From NCBI RefSeq assembly GCF_030012985.1, contig NZ_CP120233.1:4707001-4771000 (forward strand): DNA of 64,000 nt, written 5' to 3'. Positions 1-10,086 of the stretch are shown in pieces. The notes under the pieces were generated by a model, which saw only the letters and a program-made list of their open reading frames with translations, searched no databases and had not been told where the DNA came from. Position numbers and translations under genes: made by a program. Origin of the DNA: Microbulbifer sp. VAAF005. Lineage in GTDB: Bacteria > Pseudomonadota > Gammaproteobacteria > Pseudomonadales > Cellvibrionaceae. Numbering within the stretch: the first letter of the stretch is position 1; each line of letters begins with the position of its first letter.

Positions 1-579
1 TGGTTTTCCATCTCTGCGCCATATTTTTCCTTCAAATGTTTGATCTATACCATCTAGATAAGTCATGTTGCCGTGTTGAAAGTAGAACGGAGGAACTTCT
101 TCCCTCATGAACGGAAGGCAAGGGTGAGGCACCGTAAAAATAAAGGTACCCCCTTTGTTTAGTAGATTCTTGACCTTGCTTATCACTTTTGTCATTTCTT
201 CTATGGTTAGATAGTTGAAAAGAAATACAGCGATAGCATGGTCAAATTTATCTCTAGGGAATTCTGTAAATGTAACGGCATTTCCAACTGCATATTCTGC
301 TTTCGTCAAATTTCCAGCAGAAGCTGTTTCCTTTGCCTGGGAAATCATCTCTGAGGAAGAGTCAACACCAAAGATTGAACCTGCTCCCTTATCGAGCAGC
401 ATCCTGGATACATAGCCTTCACCGCAGCCCATATCCAATATGTTTTTCCCGGAGATATCTCCGATTGCTTCCAAAACTTTGGGGCGAGCGGTGAAATCAC
501 TGAGTAGGATTTTCTCAGAGCGGTTCCAGCTGTGAGCTTGTTTGTTATAGATGGTTTCAGTTGATAGTGGTAAGTTCAT
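1..579 (-). CDS. Class I SAM-dependent methyltransferase, 3' end cut off by the window
   Basis: The minus frame is open from an ATG at 579 to the first base of the window, giving 193 residues without a stop. An AAGGAG ribosome binding site lies about 7 bases upstream of the ATG. Residues 45-62 hold the SAM-binding motif I (ILDMGCGEGY), followed by an acidic motif II (FGVDSS) and a later HAIAVFLFNYL strand, the usual order of a class I methyltransferase (Methyltransf_11/25 type). Substrate cannot be told; the family includes small-molecule and biosynthetic methyltransferases. It reads away from the lyase gene across a 670-base spacer. Confidence 0.85.
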   Translation of the reverse strand, partial: MNLPLSTETIYNKQAHSWNRSEKILLSDFTARPKVLEAIGDISGKNILDMGCGEGYVSRMLLDKGAGSIFGVDSSSEMISQAKETASAGNLTKAEYAVGNAVTFTEFPRDKFDHAIAVFLFNYLTIEEMTKVISKVKNLLNKGGTFIFTVPHPCLPFMREEVPPFYFQHGNMTYLDGIDQTFEGKIWRRDGKP

Positions 580-1249
580 CCCGAACTGCTCCTTCAATTT
601 TAGGGATAAAGTATGCTATGCAGTGGTGTGTGTATTGGTGTTTACTACATGGCTGGTGAAATTTTAGGTATTTGCGGCTTTAATTATTTAAGTTTAATTG
701 CTGTTTTGATAAGGCTAGCATTTTAAATATATAAAATTAGTCGTTTCCAGGAAGTCCATTTGGTAGTTTTTTGTATTCTGCAGCTTATTTTGGGTGGGCA
801 TGCTGGCAGTTTTTTATTGTTTGGTTTTGTTGCTTAGTTGAGTATGCAAAGCTGGAGGAGGAGCGTCAAGGTCTTTTCTTTGAGATGGAATATTCATAAT
901 TTACATTTTATTTATATTTTTCATGCCGGCTCAGGTTAGCAGTACTTTTGTTTTTAGAGTTGACATATGTCAAATAAAACTTATTTTTTGGGGTTGAATT
1001 TAATGGATTAAATTCGCTTTAAGATGCTGTTTGGGTAGGGGGAATGTAATCAGAAGTATGTTTTAGCTTGTAGTATTCAATTCTCTTAGGTTGGCTTGCT
1101 GTGCTTGATTAACGGCGCCTCTAGTTCCCCATATTCTTGGCGTCTCGATACTTAGAATAATTTTTTAGGATATCTTTTCCTTGGCTAGTCTGATGTTATT
1201 GTACTTTTGATTTTCTGGCGTCTAGGCATCTCGTTAAGCGTGATTTGAT
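580..1249. other. AT-rich intergenic region
   Basis: About 670 bases between two divergent genes. It is visibly T/A-rich, with many short poly-T and poly-A runs, and carries no frame with coding character, no recognisable repeat and no RNA gene that I can see. It must hold the promoters for the methyltransferase gene and for the lyase gene, but no clear -35/-10 pair stands out. Confidence 0.5.
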
Positions 1250-2599
1250 ATGAGAGCAACCGCGATTGATTCGGTCGTTTTTTGCGATATTTTTAGTACA
1301 TCAGCAATGCGTAAAGTTTTCTCGGATGAACAACGCGTGCAGTACTATCTCGATGTTGAAGCGGCGCTGGCCAAAGTACAGGCGGGGCTAAATATAATCC
1401 CTGCAGAGGCTGCAGAGGACATTACTCAACACTGTGATGCCAAGCAGGTAGATTTTGTAAAGCTTAAGGAGCAAACGGAGCTGATTGGTTACCCGGTGCT
1501 GGGTGTTGTAGAGCAGCTAGTGGCACTGTGTAGTCGAGATTTAGGGCAGTGGTGTCATTGGGGGGCTACTACTCAAGATATTACGGATACGGCAACCGTC
1601 TTACAGATTAGGGCGGCGCTTGAAATTGTTGAGACGGAGGTCAATGCAATCGCAGATGCTTTAGCAAGCCTGGCCAAGCGTTTCAGGGATACGCCTATGG
1701 TTGGGCGCAGCAATCTTCAACAAGCGGTACCTATAACGTTCGGCTACAAGGCGGCAGTTTGGTTGGCTGGTATTCATCGCCATCAAACGCGCTTAAGAGA
1801 GATAAAGTCTAGGGCGTTTGTAGGGGAATTTGGTGGTGCGGCGGGTAATCTTTCTTCCCTGGGGCATCAGGGGCTAGAAGTTCAAAGAGGAATTATGCAG
1901 GAACTCGATCTCGGAGTCCCTTGTATCGCCTGGCATACGATGAGAGATCGCGTTACCGAAGTGGCTTGTCTATTGGGGCTGATTACTGGCACCTTGGGAA
2001 AAATAGCCCTCGATATAAAACTAATGGCACAGACAGAAGTCGGGGAGGTGGCGGAGCCTCTTATATCTGGCCGGGGTGCGTCTAGTACAATGCCCCAAAA
2101 ACACAATCCTCTATCAGCAGTTCTTATCAGCGGTACTGTCCCAGTGGTTAGACAGCAGGTTGCCTCTTTGCTGGAAGCGATGGTTGAAGACCATGAGCGG
2201 GCTACGGGCCCGTGGGAGATAGAGTGGATTGTTCTGCCGGAAATATTCTGTCTTACCGCATCGGTATTATCCCAGGCACGTTTTGCGCTAGAAGGACTTC
2301 AGGTATTTCCAGAAAAAATGATGCGAAACTTGGAAATGACTGGAGGTTTAGTGCTCTCTGAGGCTGTAATGATGGGACTGGGACCGAAACTGGGGCGTGA
2401 GAATGCCCACGATTTGGTTTACCAGATTTGCTGCCAGGCAATGGAGACGGGTCGTCCTTTTTCTGACTTGTTAAAGGAAGATAGACTGGTGTCGGGGGCT
2501 CTCTCTGATGCGGAGTTAGATCAACTTCTTGACCCTCATAACTATCTTGGATCATGCGGGGAGATGGTTGATGCAACGCTTGCTGGAAAAGAGCGCTGA
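1250..2599 (+). CDS. Fumarase/aspartase-superfamily lyase, PcaB/adenylosuccinate lyase-like
   Basis: 449 residues. The superfamily signature with the flexible catalytic loop is present at about 276-287 (GASSTMPQKHNP; S278/S279 are candidates for the catalytic serine), and the conserved HWGATTQD block lies near residue 103. The N-terminal phrase SAMRKVFSDEQRVQYYLDVEAAL and the C-terminal LLDPHNYLG are the pattern I know from 3-carboxy-cis,cis-muconate cycloisomerase (PcaB), which is also about 450 residues. Other pca genes are absent here, so a different substrate (for example an adenylosuccinate- or argininosuccinate-like compound) is possible. The ribosome binding site is weak; the start fits the family N-terminus. 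A nitrilase-family gene follows on the same strand, perhaps functionally linked. Confidence 0.8.
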   Translation: MRATAIDSVVFCDIFSTSAMRKVFSDEQRVQYYLDVEAALAKVQAGLNIIPAEAAEDITQHCDAKQVDFVKLKEQTELIGYPVLGVVEQLVALCSRDLGQWCHWGATTQDITDTATVLQIRAALEIVETEVNAIADALASLAKRFRDTPMVGRSNLQQAVPITFGYKAAVWLAGIHRHQTRLREIKSRAFVGEFGGAAGNLSSLGHQGLEVQRGIMQELDLGVPCIAWHTMRDRVTEVACLLGLITGTLGKIALDIKLMAQTEVGEVAEPLISGRGASSTMPQKHNPLSAVLISGTVPVVRQQVASLLEAMVEDHERATGPWEIEWIVLPEIFCLTASVLSQARFALEGLQVFPEKMMRNLEMTGGLVLSEAVMMGLGPKLGRENAHDLVYQICCQAMETGRPFSDLLKEDRLVSGALSDAELDQLLDPHNYLGSCGEMVDATLAGKER

Positions 2600-2921
2600 C
2601 TCAGTAACCTGCCGTTTCCCAATTGTCAGTGCTAGCTGCTGTGGATTGATTCTTGTGTCCGCTGCTCTTAATGCAAACTCTCTAAGATTAGAGTCTAAAT
2701 ATTTATCTTGGCTGGTTGTTATTTTTTCAGTCAACTATTTTATTTTTAAATAGATACCTGAAGAAAATGTAGGTTATTTATTTAAAGATAGGGATTCTAT
2801 AGCTGGAAGAAACTTAAAAATTAACACAATCAAGAATCGATGCTTATTACTTGTGGTGTAACATATACAGTAATTTATTCGGTTCATGTTGTATTTAACT
2901 GGTGATCTGAAGGGTGGGGTG
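2600..2921. other. Intergenic spacer between lyase and nitrilase genes
   Basis: A 322-base AT-rich stretch. The short frames in it have no ribosome binding site or family resemblance. No clear terminator or repeat is visible, so co-transcription of the two flanking genes is neither shown nor excluded. Confidence 0.4.
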
Positions 2922-3662
2922 ATGGGCAAGTTTAAATTGGCATTGGCACAGTTGCCGTCAGTGAAAGGAAATATTGAACGCAATATTGAGTCACATGTCC
3001 GTGCTGTAAAAGTCGCAGTAAGGAAAAAGGCCTCTATTGTGGTGTTTCCCGAGCTTTCATTAACTGGTTATGAGCCGGATCTGGCTGAACAATTAGCGCT
3101 TAAGATCGACGATCCACAGTTAAGCCCTCTAGCGGAGGTGGCAGCTGACAGTGGTGTTTGGCTAGTTGTGGGTGCGCCTATTCGTCAGAAGAATGGTATT
3201 GCGATCGGTTCGCTCGTATTTTCTCCTCAGGGTGAGATTTCTGTTTATTTGAAAATACATTTGCACCCTGGAGAAGAAAAGTGGTTTGTTCCCGGAGTTG
3301 AATATCTATCACTGAACATCGAAGGTGAGACCGTAGCTCTGGCTATTTGTGCAGATGTGTGTAACCCAGGTCATGTTGCCGCCTATGAAAAGCAGGGGGC
3401 TTCAGTTTATGTGGCGGGGGTATTGATTACTCCGACGGGATACCCGGAGGATAGTCAACAGTTGGCAAATTATGCTTTAGAGCACAATTTATTGGTGGCT
3501 ATTGCGAACTTTAATCAGCCGACGGGTGGTTATTCCACAGCCGGCTGTAGTGCAGCTTGGGGCCCCGAAGGTGAGATTGTCAGTGCGAGTGATACAGCCA
3601 GCCAACTAGTTTGCGTTGAGCGTGATGATGAAGGGTGGTGTTCGGAGATTGTGTCTCTTTAA
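2922..3662 (+). CDS. Carbon-nitrogen hydrolase (nitrilase superfamily)
   Basis: 246 residues from the ATG at 2922; an upstream in-frame ATG at 2886 lacks a ribosome binding site, while 2922 follows a purine-rich AGGGTGGGG and begins with the family-typical KFKLALAQLPS strand. The Glu-Lys-Cys triad is complete: E44 in FPELSLTGYEP, K111 in YLKIHLHPGEEKWF and C143 in AICADVCNPGH. These enzymes hydrolyse C-N bonds of amides, carbamoyl compounds or nitriles in the cytoplasm; the substrate is not readable from sequence. It lies downstream of the lyase gene on the same strand and converges with the nitronate monooxygenase gene. Confidence 0.85.
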   Translation: MGKFKLALAQLPSVKGNIERNIESHVRAVKVAVRKKASIVVFPELSLTGYEPDLAEQLALKIDDPQLSPLAEVAADSGVWLVVGAPIRQKNGIAIGSLVFSPQGEISVYLKIHLHPGEEKWFVPGVEYLSLNIEGETVALAICADVCNPGHVAAYEKQGASVYVAGVLITPTGYPEDSQQLANYALEHNLLVAIANFNQPTGGYSTAGCSAAWGPEGEIVSASDTASQLVCVERDDEGWCSEIVSL

Positions 3663-3701
3663 TTGTGCAACTCTATAAATGGTAGTTGCCAATAGCTCCC
3701 T

Positions 3702-4754
3702 TCATTGACTCGCTTCCAGCTCTGCTACTAAAGCTGTCACCAATCCGGCTGCGGGCAGGGCTCGTGCGAGAGGGGCTCCTTGTCCGGCCCATTGAACGGC
3801 ATATTCGTCATTGCCCGCTTTTGCAGCTGCTTGAGCCAGGGCTTTGCCCGCGGAGTAAGCGATCGGGTAATCCGGCAGAGGGGGAGCGCCCTTACTTAGT
3901 GCTTTATAGAATTGGTTGCTGATACCGCGAGCGGGGCGCCCGGAAATATTGGCGGTGATCTCTGTGTGCTGTGCGCGCTCACTTTGCAAGGCGCTGCGGT
4001 AGCTGTCGGAGGCCGCAGATTCCGGACAGAGGACAAATGCGGTTCCCATTTGCACGGCGCTAGCCCCGAGAGATAGTGCAGCGCGAATGCCAGCGCCATC
4101 CATAATGCCACCCGCAGCAACGATTGGTAGGCTACTGTGGCAACACAGCAATCGCACCAGCGCCAGAGTTCCAATTTCCTGGTCGCCCTCTGGGTGGAAG
4201 ACCCCCCTATGCCCACCAGCCTCAATACCTTGGGCAATTAAAACATCGATATCAGCATCCTCAGCCAGTTTGGCTTCTTGAGGAGAGGTTGCCGTGGCCA
4301 TCAAGATAATCCCTGCACCTTTTAGTGCGGCGATAAACTCTTCTGACGGTAGGCCAAAGTGGAAGCTGACAACCGGTGGCTTTTGCTCGAGCAAAACTTC
4401 CAGCATGGCCTTATTGCCGATAAATGTTGAGTAGGGTTCATTGATCAGCTTGGGAACCGGTGCATCGAGGGCGGCAAAATGTGGGGCGAGATGGGAAAGC
4501 CAGGCTTGCTCCCGTTGGGGATCTTTTGTCGGGGGCTGGTGGCAAAAGAGGTTTACATTAAAGGGGTGCTCGGTCTGGTCGTGAGTACAACGAATTTCAT
4601 CTACGGCTTTTTCCACTGAGCAGGCGCCGAGTCCAAGTGAGCCGAGTCCTCCTGCATTGGATACAGCGGCGGCGAGAGCGGGTGTGGATACCCCGGCCAT
4701 GGGTGCTGCAAAGATGGGATGGGAAATTCCGAGTTTTTCGAGTAATGGATTCAT
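3702..4754 (-). CDS. Nitronate monooxygenase (2-nitropropane dioxygenase family)
   Basis: 350 residues, the usual family length. The N-terminal LGISHPIFAAPMAGVSTPALAAAVSNAGGLGSLG is diagnostic of FMN-dependent TIM-barrel nitronate monooxygenases, and QGIEAGGHRG (flavin/substrate-binding turn carrying the conserved His) and AAGGIMDGAGIRAALSLGA (phosphate-binding loop) follow in order. It would oxidise alkyl nitronates to carbonyl compounds and nitrite, using flavin and oxygen. It is a single-gene unit between a convergent nitrilase gene and an outer-membrane protein gene on the same strand, 130 bases upstream. Confidence 0.88.
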   Translation of the reverse strand: MNPLLEKLGISHPIFAAPMAGVSTPALAAAVSNAGGLGSLGLGACSVEKAVDEIRCTHDQTEHPFNVNLFCHQPPTKDPQREQAWLSHLAPHFAALDAPVPKLINEPYSTFIGNKAMLEVLLEQKPPVVSFHFGLPSEEFIAALKGAGIILMATATSPQEAKLAEDADIDVLIAQGIEAGGHRGVFHPEGDQEIGTLALVRLLCCHSSLPIVAAGGIMDGAGIRAALSLGASAVQMGTAFVLCPESAASDSYRSALQSERAQHTEITANISGRPARGISNQFYKALSKGAPPLPDYPIAYSAGKALAQAAAKAGNDEYAVQWAGQGAPLARALPAAGLVTALVAELEASQ

Positions 4755-4884
4755 GGCCCTGCCTGTGAGTTGCGCTCCCCTTCTGGGCCACCTTAGTGCA
4801 GATTGTGCGAGGTAGCTATACCTCGCAGGCGTTACTGCTGCAAAAGTTTTTGGGGAGCGCGAACAGCAATCCTAGGTGGATTGC

Positions 4885-5622
4885 TTACAGGTGCAGGTTG
4901 AAACCGATGTATGGGCCTTTGATTTCAATATCGCTCTGCAAGTCGTCGAGCTCTTCCAGGTCGAGAGTCATTACGCGATAACCTGCTTCGATGGCAAAGT
5001 CGACAGCTGGTACAAAATCCCAGCGCACTTTAGCTGTCAGGTCGGTATGGGTATCGCCACGGTAGGCTGTTGCATTGCCTTGGGCAATTACAGACCAGCC
5101 GGTAAATGGAAGATCAAAGCGCGCCATGCCGTAGGCCATTGGCAGGTAGCCAGTGAGGTCGACAGTCTCTGCCTGGGTATCGCTCACTGCGGTAAATTCA
5201 CCGTCATACATACGCGCGGTCAAACCGACATCCAGGTTTACCCAGTTGTCCAAAATTTCGTAGTAAAGGGTAGCGTCGGTATGGGTGAGGTTCAGATCTG
5301 TGCGGATTTCTGAATTGGCAGTGAAGGTTTCATCATCAAAAGTAACGGAGGTGGCCAGGGTATCGTCACCGTCGGTATCGATATTGCTGTGGGCCAGAAG
5401 CACATTGGGCACCAGGGGAATGGGGTGTTCCAGGGCAACCTGCAAGAAGGTAATGTTATCTTCCGAGAGGGACAGGTTATCCAGCTTGTATTCGTCGGTA
5501 CCGATATTACCGCTGTAGCCTGGCAGCCATGCGCCGGCAGTAGCATCAAGGCCGAGGATAGTATCTGCGCTTGCGGTGCCGCAGGCGAGGAGGGTACTCA
5601 AGGCAAGTGCGGATTTCTTCAT
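4885..5622 (-). CDS. TIGR04219-type outer membrane beta-barrel protein
   Basis: 245 residues from the ATG at 5622. A GTG three codons upstream (5631) is also in frame, but the GGAG lies 8 bases before the ATG, so ATG is preferred. A signal peptide (MKKSALALSTLLACGTASA) is followed by alternating amphipathic strands typical of a small barrel: LDATAGAWLPGYSG near the mature N-terminus and GPYIGFNLHL at the C-terminus, ending in the hydrophobic pattern recognised by the Bam machinery. The role of the family is unknown. There are about 160 bases between it and the lysR-type gene upstream, room for its own promoter. Confidence 0.8.
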   Translation of the reverse strand: MKKSALALSTLLACGTASADTILGLDATAGAWLPGYSGNIGTDEYKLDNLSLSEDNITFLQVALEHPIPLVPNVLLAHSNIDTDGDDTLATSVTFDDETFTANSEIRTDLNLTHTDATLYYEILDNWVNLDVGLTARMYDGEFTAVSDTQAETVDLTGYLPMAYGMARFDLPFTGWSVIAQGNATAYRGDTHTDLTAKVRWDFVPAVDFAIEAGYRVMTLDLEELDDLQSDIEIKGPYIGFNLHL

Positions 5623-5784
5623 TGACTTCACTCCGTGATGAATTTGTCGCGGAGTTTACAGATAAATTTTTCCCGTGCCGTGGCTAAGTTGCACATTTTT
5701 ACAAATCTTTAACGTTTTGCACTGGTAAAAATGGTGCGCTTGGGTATTGCCTGTTAGTAAATTGATCGCTTTTTTCCTGCCCCA

Positions 5785-6657
5785 CTAAATAGCTGCTTCG
5801 AACAACATCTGTTGTAGCGCGCTGGCGGGATTGCTCAATGTTCGGCCCCGGTGACTGATTACGCCAAGGTTTCGTAGTACTTGCAGCTTTTTGACTGGCA
5901 GCACTGCCAGGCTGCTGTCCACCAATGTGTGGGGCAGAACACTCCAGCCGAGACCGACACAGGCCATCATCTTAATGGTTTCCAGATAGTTGGTTGCCAG
6001 TTTCGCGGTGAGTTTTAACCCTTGGGCATCAAACTCTCTTTTGATCAGGCGCCCGGTATAGGTATTCATATCCGGCAGTATGGCGGGATAGTTGGCGAGG
6101 TCGGTGAGTTCCAGTTCCGGCAGCTTTGCCAGGGGGTGATCCGGGGCGGCCACCACAACACAGGGGTCGGGCCAGATCACTTCGGCATTCAGGTGCGGAT
6201 ACTCCTTAAGTGCCAGGGTGACCACGGCCAATTCATATTTGGCGGCCATCAGGGCTTCGTAAGCTTGTTCCGAGTCGACAAAATCGATGTCCAAGGCAAC
6301 CTGTGGGTAGCGGAAACTGAACTCTTTCAGCACTGGAGGTAGATGATGTAGACCCACGTGATGGCTGGTGGCGATACGCAAGCTGCCGCTGACCGAGTTG
6401 CTCAAAGCGCGCAATTCCCGCTCGGTGTCGCTGATTTCATTAAGTATATGGCGGGCGCGGGGCAGCAGGGCGCGACCGGCATCGGTGAGCTGCAATCGCC
6501 GTCCGATGCGGTCAAACAGCGGGGAGCCCAGTTGCTGTTCCAGGGCAGCCAGACGCTTACTCATGGCGGGCTGGGTCAGGTGCAGCAGCTCGGCGCCTTC
6601 AGATACCGAACCCTGTTCGGCGATTGCCAGAAATGCCCGCAGCCACTGTAGTTCCAA
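5785..6657 (-). CDS. LysR-family transcriptional regulator divergent from leuC
   Basis: 290 residues. The N-terminal winged helix-turn-helix (residues 1-60, with LLHLTQPAMSKRLAALEQQLG) and the C-terminal periplasmic-binding-like effector domain (from about 90) are complete. The start appears to be TTG at 6657, preceded by AGGGGA at a 6-base spacing; no nearby ATG fits. It is transcribed away from leuC, the same position as PA3122 in P. aeruginosa, and a symmetrical LysR-type site lies in the shared 191-base promoter region. It probably controls leuCDB and itself; the inducer is unknown. Confidence 0.9.
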   Translation of the reverse strand: MELQWLRAFLAIAEQGSVSEGAELLHLTQPAMSKRLAALEQQLGSPLFDRIGRRLQLTDAGRALLPRARHILNEISDTERELRALSNSVSGSLRIATSHHVGLHHLPPVLKEFSFRYPQVALDIDFVDSEQAYEALMAAKYELAVVTLALKEYPHLNAEVIWPDPCVVVAAPDHPLAKLPELELTDLANYPAILPDMNTYTGRLIKREFDAQGLKLTAKLATNYLETIKMMACVGLGWSVLPHTLVDSSLAVLPVKKLQVLRNLGVISHRGRTLSNPASALQQMLFEAAI

Positions 6658-6688
6658 GTTGTTTCCCCTGAAGCGGTTTGTCGATAAA

Positions 6689-6703
6689 GGCTCAAATTGA
6701 GCC
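6689..6703. promoter_or_regulatory. Candidate LysR-type operator between lysR gene and leuC
   Basis: A perfect palindrome with 7-base arms and one central base (GGCTCAA A TTGAGCC) lies 32 bases upstream of the lysR-type start and 145 bases upstream of leuC. The core CTCAAATTGAG fits the interrupted dyads bound by LysR proteins. Binding is inferred, not shown. Confidence 0.55.
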
Positions 6704-6848
6704 GCTGGATAAATGGCAGTGACGCCAGAAGATGGATATTACCCCAGTTTGGCTTTCGAATTCCATTTAGGAATACTTTGGATAATAAATATAAATTGGT
6801 GTTATTTGGTGGGTCTGGGTAGACTCAGGCTCTTAACTACTGAGAGGA

Positions 6849-8303
6849 ATGGCTGTGGCAGGGCAAACACTCTACGACAAACTCTGGCAGGACCACCTGA
6901 TCAAGAACTGTGATGATGGCTCCTCACTTATCTATATCGACCGCCACCTGATTCACGAGGTGACCTCCCCCCAGGCGTTTGAAGGCCTGCGTCTGGCTGG
7001 TCGCAAACCTTGGCGCAAGGATTCGCTAGTCGCCACTCCCGACCACAATGTGCCTTCCGAGGCGGCCGAGCGCGCCGCTGGCGTCAGTGGTATTCGCGAT
7101 GATATCTCCCGAATCCAGGTACAGACCCTGGATGAAAACTGCCGTGACTTTGATGTAGTCCAGTTCGGTATCAATGAGCCGGGACAGGGTATTGTGCATG
7201 TGATCGGCCCGGAAACAGGTGCGACACTGCCGGGTATGACGGTGGTTTGTGGCGACTCACATACCTCCACCCACGGGGCGCTCGGCGCCTTGGCCCACGG
7301 TATTGGCACTTCTGAGGTGGAGCATGTGATGGCTACCCAGTGCCTTACCCAGAAGAAAATGAAGAATATGCTGGTTCGCGTCGACGGCCAGCTGCGCCCA
7401 GGTGTCACGGCTAAAGATGTGGTGTTGGCGATCATTGGCAAAATTGGCACTGCTGGCGGTACCGGTTACGCGATCGAGTTTGGCGGCGAAGTGATGCGTA
7501 ATATGTCCATGGAAGGCCGTATGACCGTGTGCAATATGGCCATTGAAGGCGGTGCTCGCGCGGGGATGGTGGCGGTAGACCAGATCACTCTCGATTACGT
7601 GAAAGGCAAGCCCTACGCACCGAAAGACGAAATGTGGGATCGGGCAGTTGAGGCCTGGAGCCACTTGCACTCCGATGACGATGCGGTATTCGACGAAGTC
7701 GTGGTATTGGTCGGTGAGGATATTGAGCCGCAAGTCAGCTGGGGCACTTCCCCGGAGATGGTGGCGCCGATCAGCGCCCAGGTGCCTACCCCCAGTGACG
7801 AGAGCGATGCCACCAAGCGTACGGGCATGGAGCGAGCGCTGGAATATATGGGGTTGAACGCTGGGCAGAATATCAGCGATATCAAACTGGATCGCGTATT
7901 TATCGGCTCCTGCACCAACTCCCGGATTGAAGATCTTCGCGCAGCAGCAGAAGTTGCCAAGGGTCGTTACAAGGCGGATAGCGTCAAGCAGGTGCTGATT
8001 GTTCCGGGCTCCCAGGCGGTAAAAGCCCAGGCTGAGCGCGAGGGGTTGCACGAGATTTTTGTTGAAGCCGGTTTTGAGTGGCGCGAACCGTCCTGTTCCA
8101 TGTGTCTGGCGATGAATGCGGACAAGCTGGGGGCGGGAGAGCACTGTGCTTCCACCTCCAACCGCAACTTTGAAGGGCGCCAGGGTTACGGTGGCCGCAC
8201 GCATCTGGTGAGTCCCAGTATGGCGGCAGCGGCTGCAATTGCCGGCCACTTTGTCGATGTGCGAGAGATGGCACCGGTACAGCTGGAAGAGGAGATGGCC
8301 TGA
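6849..8303 (+). CDS. leuC: 3-isopropylmalate dehydratase large subunit
   Basis: 484 residues; full-length aconitase-superfamily large subunit. It isomerises 2-isopropylmalate to 3-isopropylmalate in leucine synthesis, as a heterodimer with LeuD. The three 4Fe-4S cysteines are visible: C355 in [12 protein letters not shown], and C416 and C419 in SCSMCLAMN. Other family blocks are [41 protein letters not shown] and the C-terminal [23 protein letters not shown] ribosome binding site precedes the ATG. The gene overlaps leuD by one base (TGATG), indicating translational coupling, and is divergent from the lysR-type gene. Confidence 0.98.
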   Translation: MAVAGQTLYDKLWQDHLIKNCDDGSSLIYIDRHLIHEVTSPQAFEGLRLAGRKPWRKDSLVATPDHNVPSEAAERAAGVSGIRDDISRIQVQTLDENCRDFDVVQFGINEPGQGIVHVIGPETGATLPGMTVVCGDSHTSTHGALGALAHGIGTSEVEHVMATQCLTQKKMKNMLVRVDGQLRPGVTAKDVVLAIIGKIGTAGGTGYAIEFGGEVMRNMSMEGRMTVCNMAIEGGARAGMVAVDQITLDYVKGKPYAPKDEMWDRAVEAWSHLHSDDDAVFDEVVVLVGEDIEPQVSWGTSPEMVAPISAQVPTPSDESDATKRTGMERALEYMGLNAGQNISDIKLDRVFIGSCTNSRIEDLRAAAEVAKGRYKADSVKQVLIVPGSQAVKAQAEREGLHEIFVEAGFEWREPSCSMCLAMNADKLGAGEHCASTSNRNFEGRQGYGGRTHLVSPSMAAAAAIAGHFVDVREMAPVQLEEEMA

Positions 8304-8950
8304 TGAAAGCGTTTACCCAGCACGAGGGTCTCGTGGTACCAATGGATCGGGCCAATGTGGATACCGACCTGATCATCCCCAAGCAGTTCTTGAAATCCAT
8401 TAAGCGCTCTGGCTTTGGCCCGAACCTGTTTGATGAGTTGCGCTACCTGGATGAGGGGGTTCCCGGGCAGGACTGTTCCGGCCGTCCGCTCAATCCGGAC
8501 TTTCCCCTTAATTTCCCCCGTTACCAGGGTGGTTCAGTGCTGATTGCACGGGAGAATTTTGGCTGCGGTTCCAGCCGTGAGCATGCGCCCTGGGCATTGG
8601 AAGATCACGGCTTCCGCGCAATTATCGCGCCCAGCTTTGCCGATATCTTTTTCAATAACTGTTTTAAAAATGGTCTTTTGCCGATTGTCCTGGCGGAAGA
8701 TGTCGTGCATCAGTTGTTTGAGGAAACACACGGGCAGGAGGGCTACGCGCTCACCATCGACCTGGAACAGCAGCATGTGCGCAAGCCCTGTGGCGAGCTG
8801 ATTCCATTTGAAGTGGATGCCTTCTACAAGCACTGTTTGCTAAATGGTCTCGATCATATCGGTCTGACCCTGGAGCACGCCGACGATATTCGCGCTTATG
8901 AGCAGGCGCGCCGAGAGAAAGCCCCTTGGCTTTTTGATGCGGTTCAGTAA
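8303..8950 (+). CDS. leuD: 3-isopropylmalate dehydratase small subunit
   Basis: 215 residues, the normal length for the bacterial small subunit. It supplies the substrate-specificity swivel domain for LeuC. Diagnostic blocks are the N-terminal [13 protein letters not shown], the [13 protein letters not shown] loop (about residues 90-102) and [17 protein letters not shown]. Its start codon overlaps the leuC stop by one base and leuB follows after 15 bases, so leuC-leuD-leuB form one transcription unit. Confidence 0.98.
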   Translation: MKAFTQHEGLVVPMDRANVDTDLIIPKQFLKSIKRSGFGPNLFDELRYLDEGVPGQDCSGRPLNPDFPLNFPRYQGGSVLIARENFGCGSSREHAPWALEDHGFRAIIAPSFADIFFNNCFKNGLLPIVLAEDVVHQLFEETHGQEGYALTIDLEQQHVRKPCGELIPFEVDAFYKHCLLNGLDHIGLTLEHADDIRAYEQARREKAPWLFDAVQ

Positions 8951-8965
8951 TTAAAGGAAATTCCT

Positions 8966-10039
8966 GTGACGAAAAAAGTAATGATTCTGCCGGGTGACGG
9001 CATTGGTCCGGAAATTGTTGAACAAGCCATGGCGGTGCTGGAAGTTGCATCGGGAAAATTCAATCTGGGGCTCAGCTTTGAGCAGGGCCTGATTGGTGGC
9101 TCATCTATCGATGCCCACGGTGAGCCTCTGACCGACGAAACTCTGAAGGCGGCGGGTGACTGCGATGCGGTGCTGCTCGGCGCTGTAGGCGGCCCCCAGT
9201 GGGATACCCTGGAGCGGGAAATTCGCCCGGAAAAAGGCCTGTTAAAAATTCGCAGCGGACTGGGCCTCTACGCAAATCTGCGCCCGGCGATTCTCTACCC
9301 GCAACTGGCCGATGCCTCTTCGCTAAAGCCTGAAGTGGTCGCCGGCTTGGATATTCTGATTGTGCGCGAATTGACCGGCGGCATTTACTTTGGTGAGCCG
9401 CGCGGTATCAAGACATTGGAAAATGGTGAGCGTCAGGGCTTTAACACCTACGTGTACAGCGAATCAGAAATTGAACGCATTGCCCGCTCTGCCTTTGAGG
9501 CGGCACAAAAGCGCAATGGCAAACTCTGTTCTGTAGACAAAGCCAATGTACTGGAAGTGACAGTACTCTGGCGCGAGGTGTTGGATCGCCTGGCTTCGGA
9601 ATATCCCGATGTAGAGCTGTCCCATATGTACGTGGACAACGCGGCGATGCAATTGGTGCGGGCGCCCAAGCAGTTTGATGTGATGGTAACTGGCAATATG
9701 TTTGGCGATATCCTCTCCGATGCTGCCGCCATGCTTACCGGTTCCATTGGTATGCTGCCCTCCGCCTCCTTGAACGAAAGCGGTTTTGGTCTTTACGAGC
9801 CCTGCCATGGCTCCGCTCCGGATATTGCTGGCCAGGGTATCGCCAACCCACTGGCGACTATTTTGTCTGCTGCCATGATGTTGCGCTATTCCCTCGATAT
9901 GAATGAGGCCGCAGATGCGATTGAAGCAGCAGTGAGCAAGGTGTTGGAGCAGGGTTTGCGCACTGCCGATATTTATACCGGCGGCTGCCAGAAAGTCTCT
10001 ACCGCAGAGATGGGCGCTGCCGTTGTAGCCGCACTTTAA
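8966..10039 (+). CDS. leuB: 3-isopropylmalate dehydrogenase
   Basis: 357 residues beginning at GTG with an AAAGGA site 10 bases upstream. It oxidatively decarboxylates 3-isopropylmalate to 2-oxoisocaproate with NAD. The nucleotide/substrate motifs are [13 protein letters not shown] near the N-terminus, [23 protein letters not shown] (substrate arginines), the K189-type region [15 protein letters not shown], and [26 protein letters not shown]. The C-terminal [20 protein letters not shown] adenine loop is intact. Third gene of the leuCDB unit; 99 bases separate it from asd. Confidence 0.98.
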   Translation: MTKKVMILPGDGIGPEIVEQAMAVLEVASGKFNLGLSFEQGLIGGSSIDAHGEPLTDETLKAAGDCDAVLLGAVGGPQWDTLEREIRPEKGLLKIRSGLGLYANLRPAILYPQLADASSLKPEVVAGLDILIVRELTGGIYFGEPRGIKTLENGERQGFNTYVYSESEIERIARSAFEAAQKRNGKLCSVDKANVLEVTVLWREVLDRLASEYPDVELSHMYVDNAAMQLVRAPKQFDVMVTGNMFGDILSDAAAMLTGSIGMLPSASLNESGFGLYEPCHGSAPDIAGQGIANPLATILSAAMMLRYSLDMNEAADAIEAAVSKVLEQGLRTADIYTGGCQKVSTAEMGAAVVAAL

Positions 10040-10086
10040 GTTTCGATTCCACAAGTTTCGAAACCGCAATTTTCGATTCCACTATC

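Noticed and set aside
6713..6913. Possible leucine leader peptide upstream of leuC
   Set aside because: It overlaps leuC out of frame, has no run of Leu codons and no terminator/antiterminator pair.
7257..8249. 330-codon minus-strand frame across leuC
   Set aside because: Antisense to the well-identified leuC and without family resemblance.
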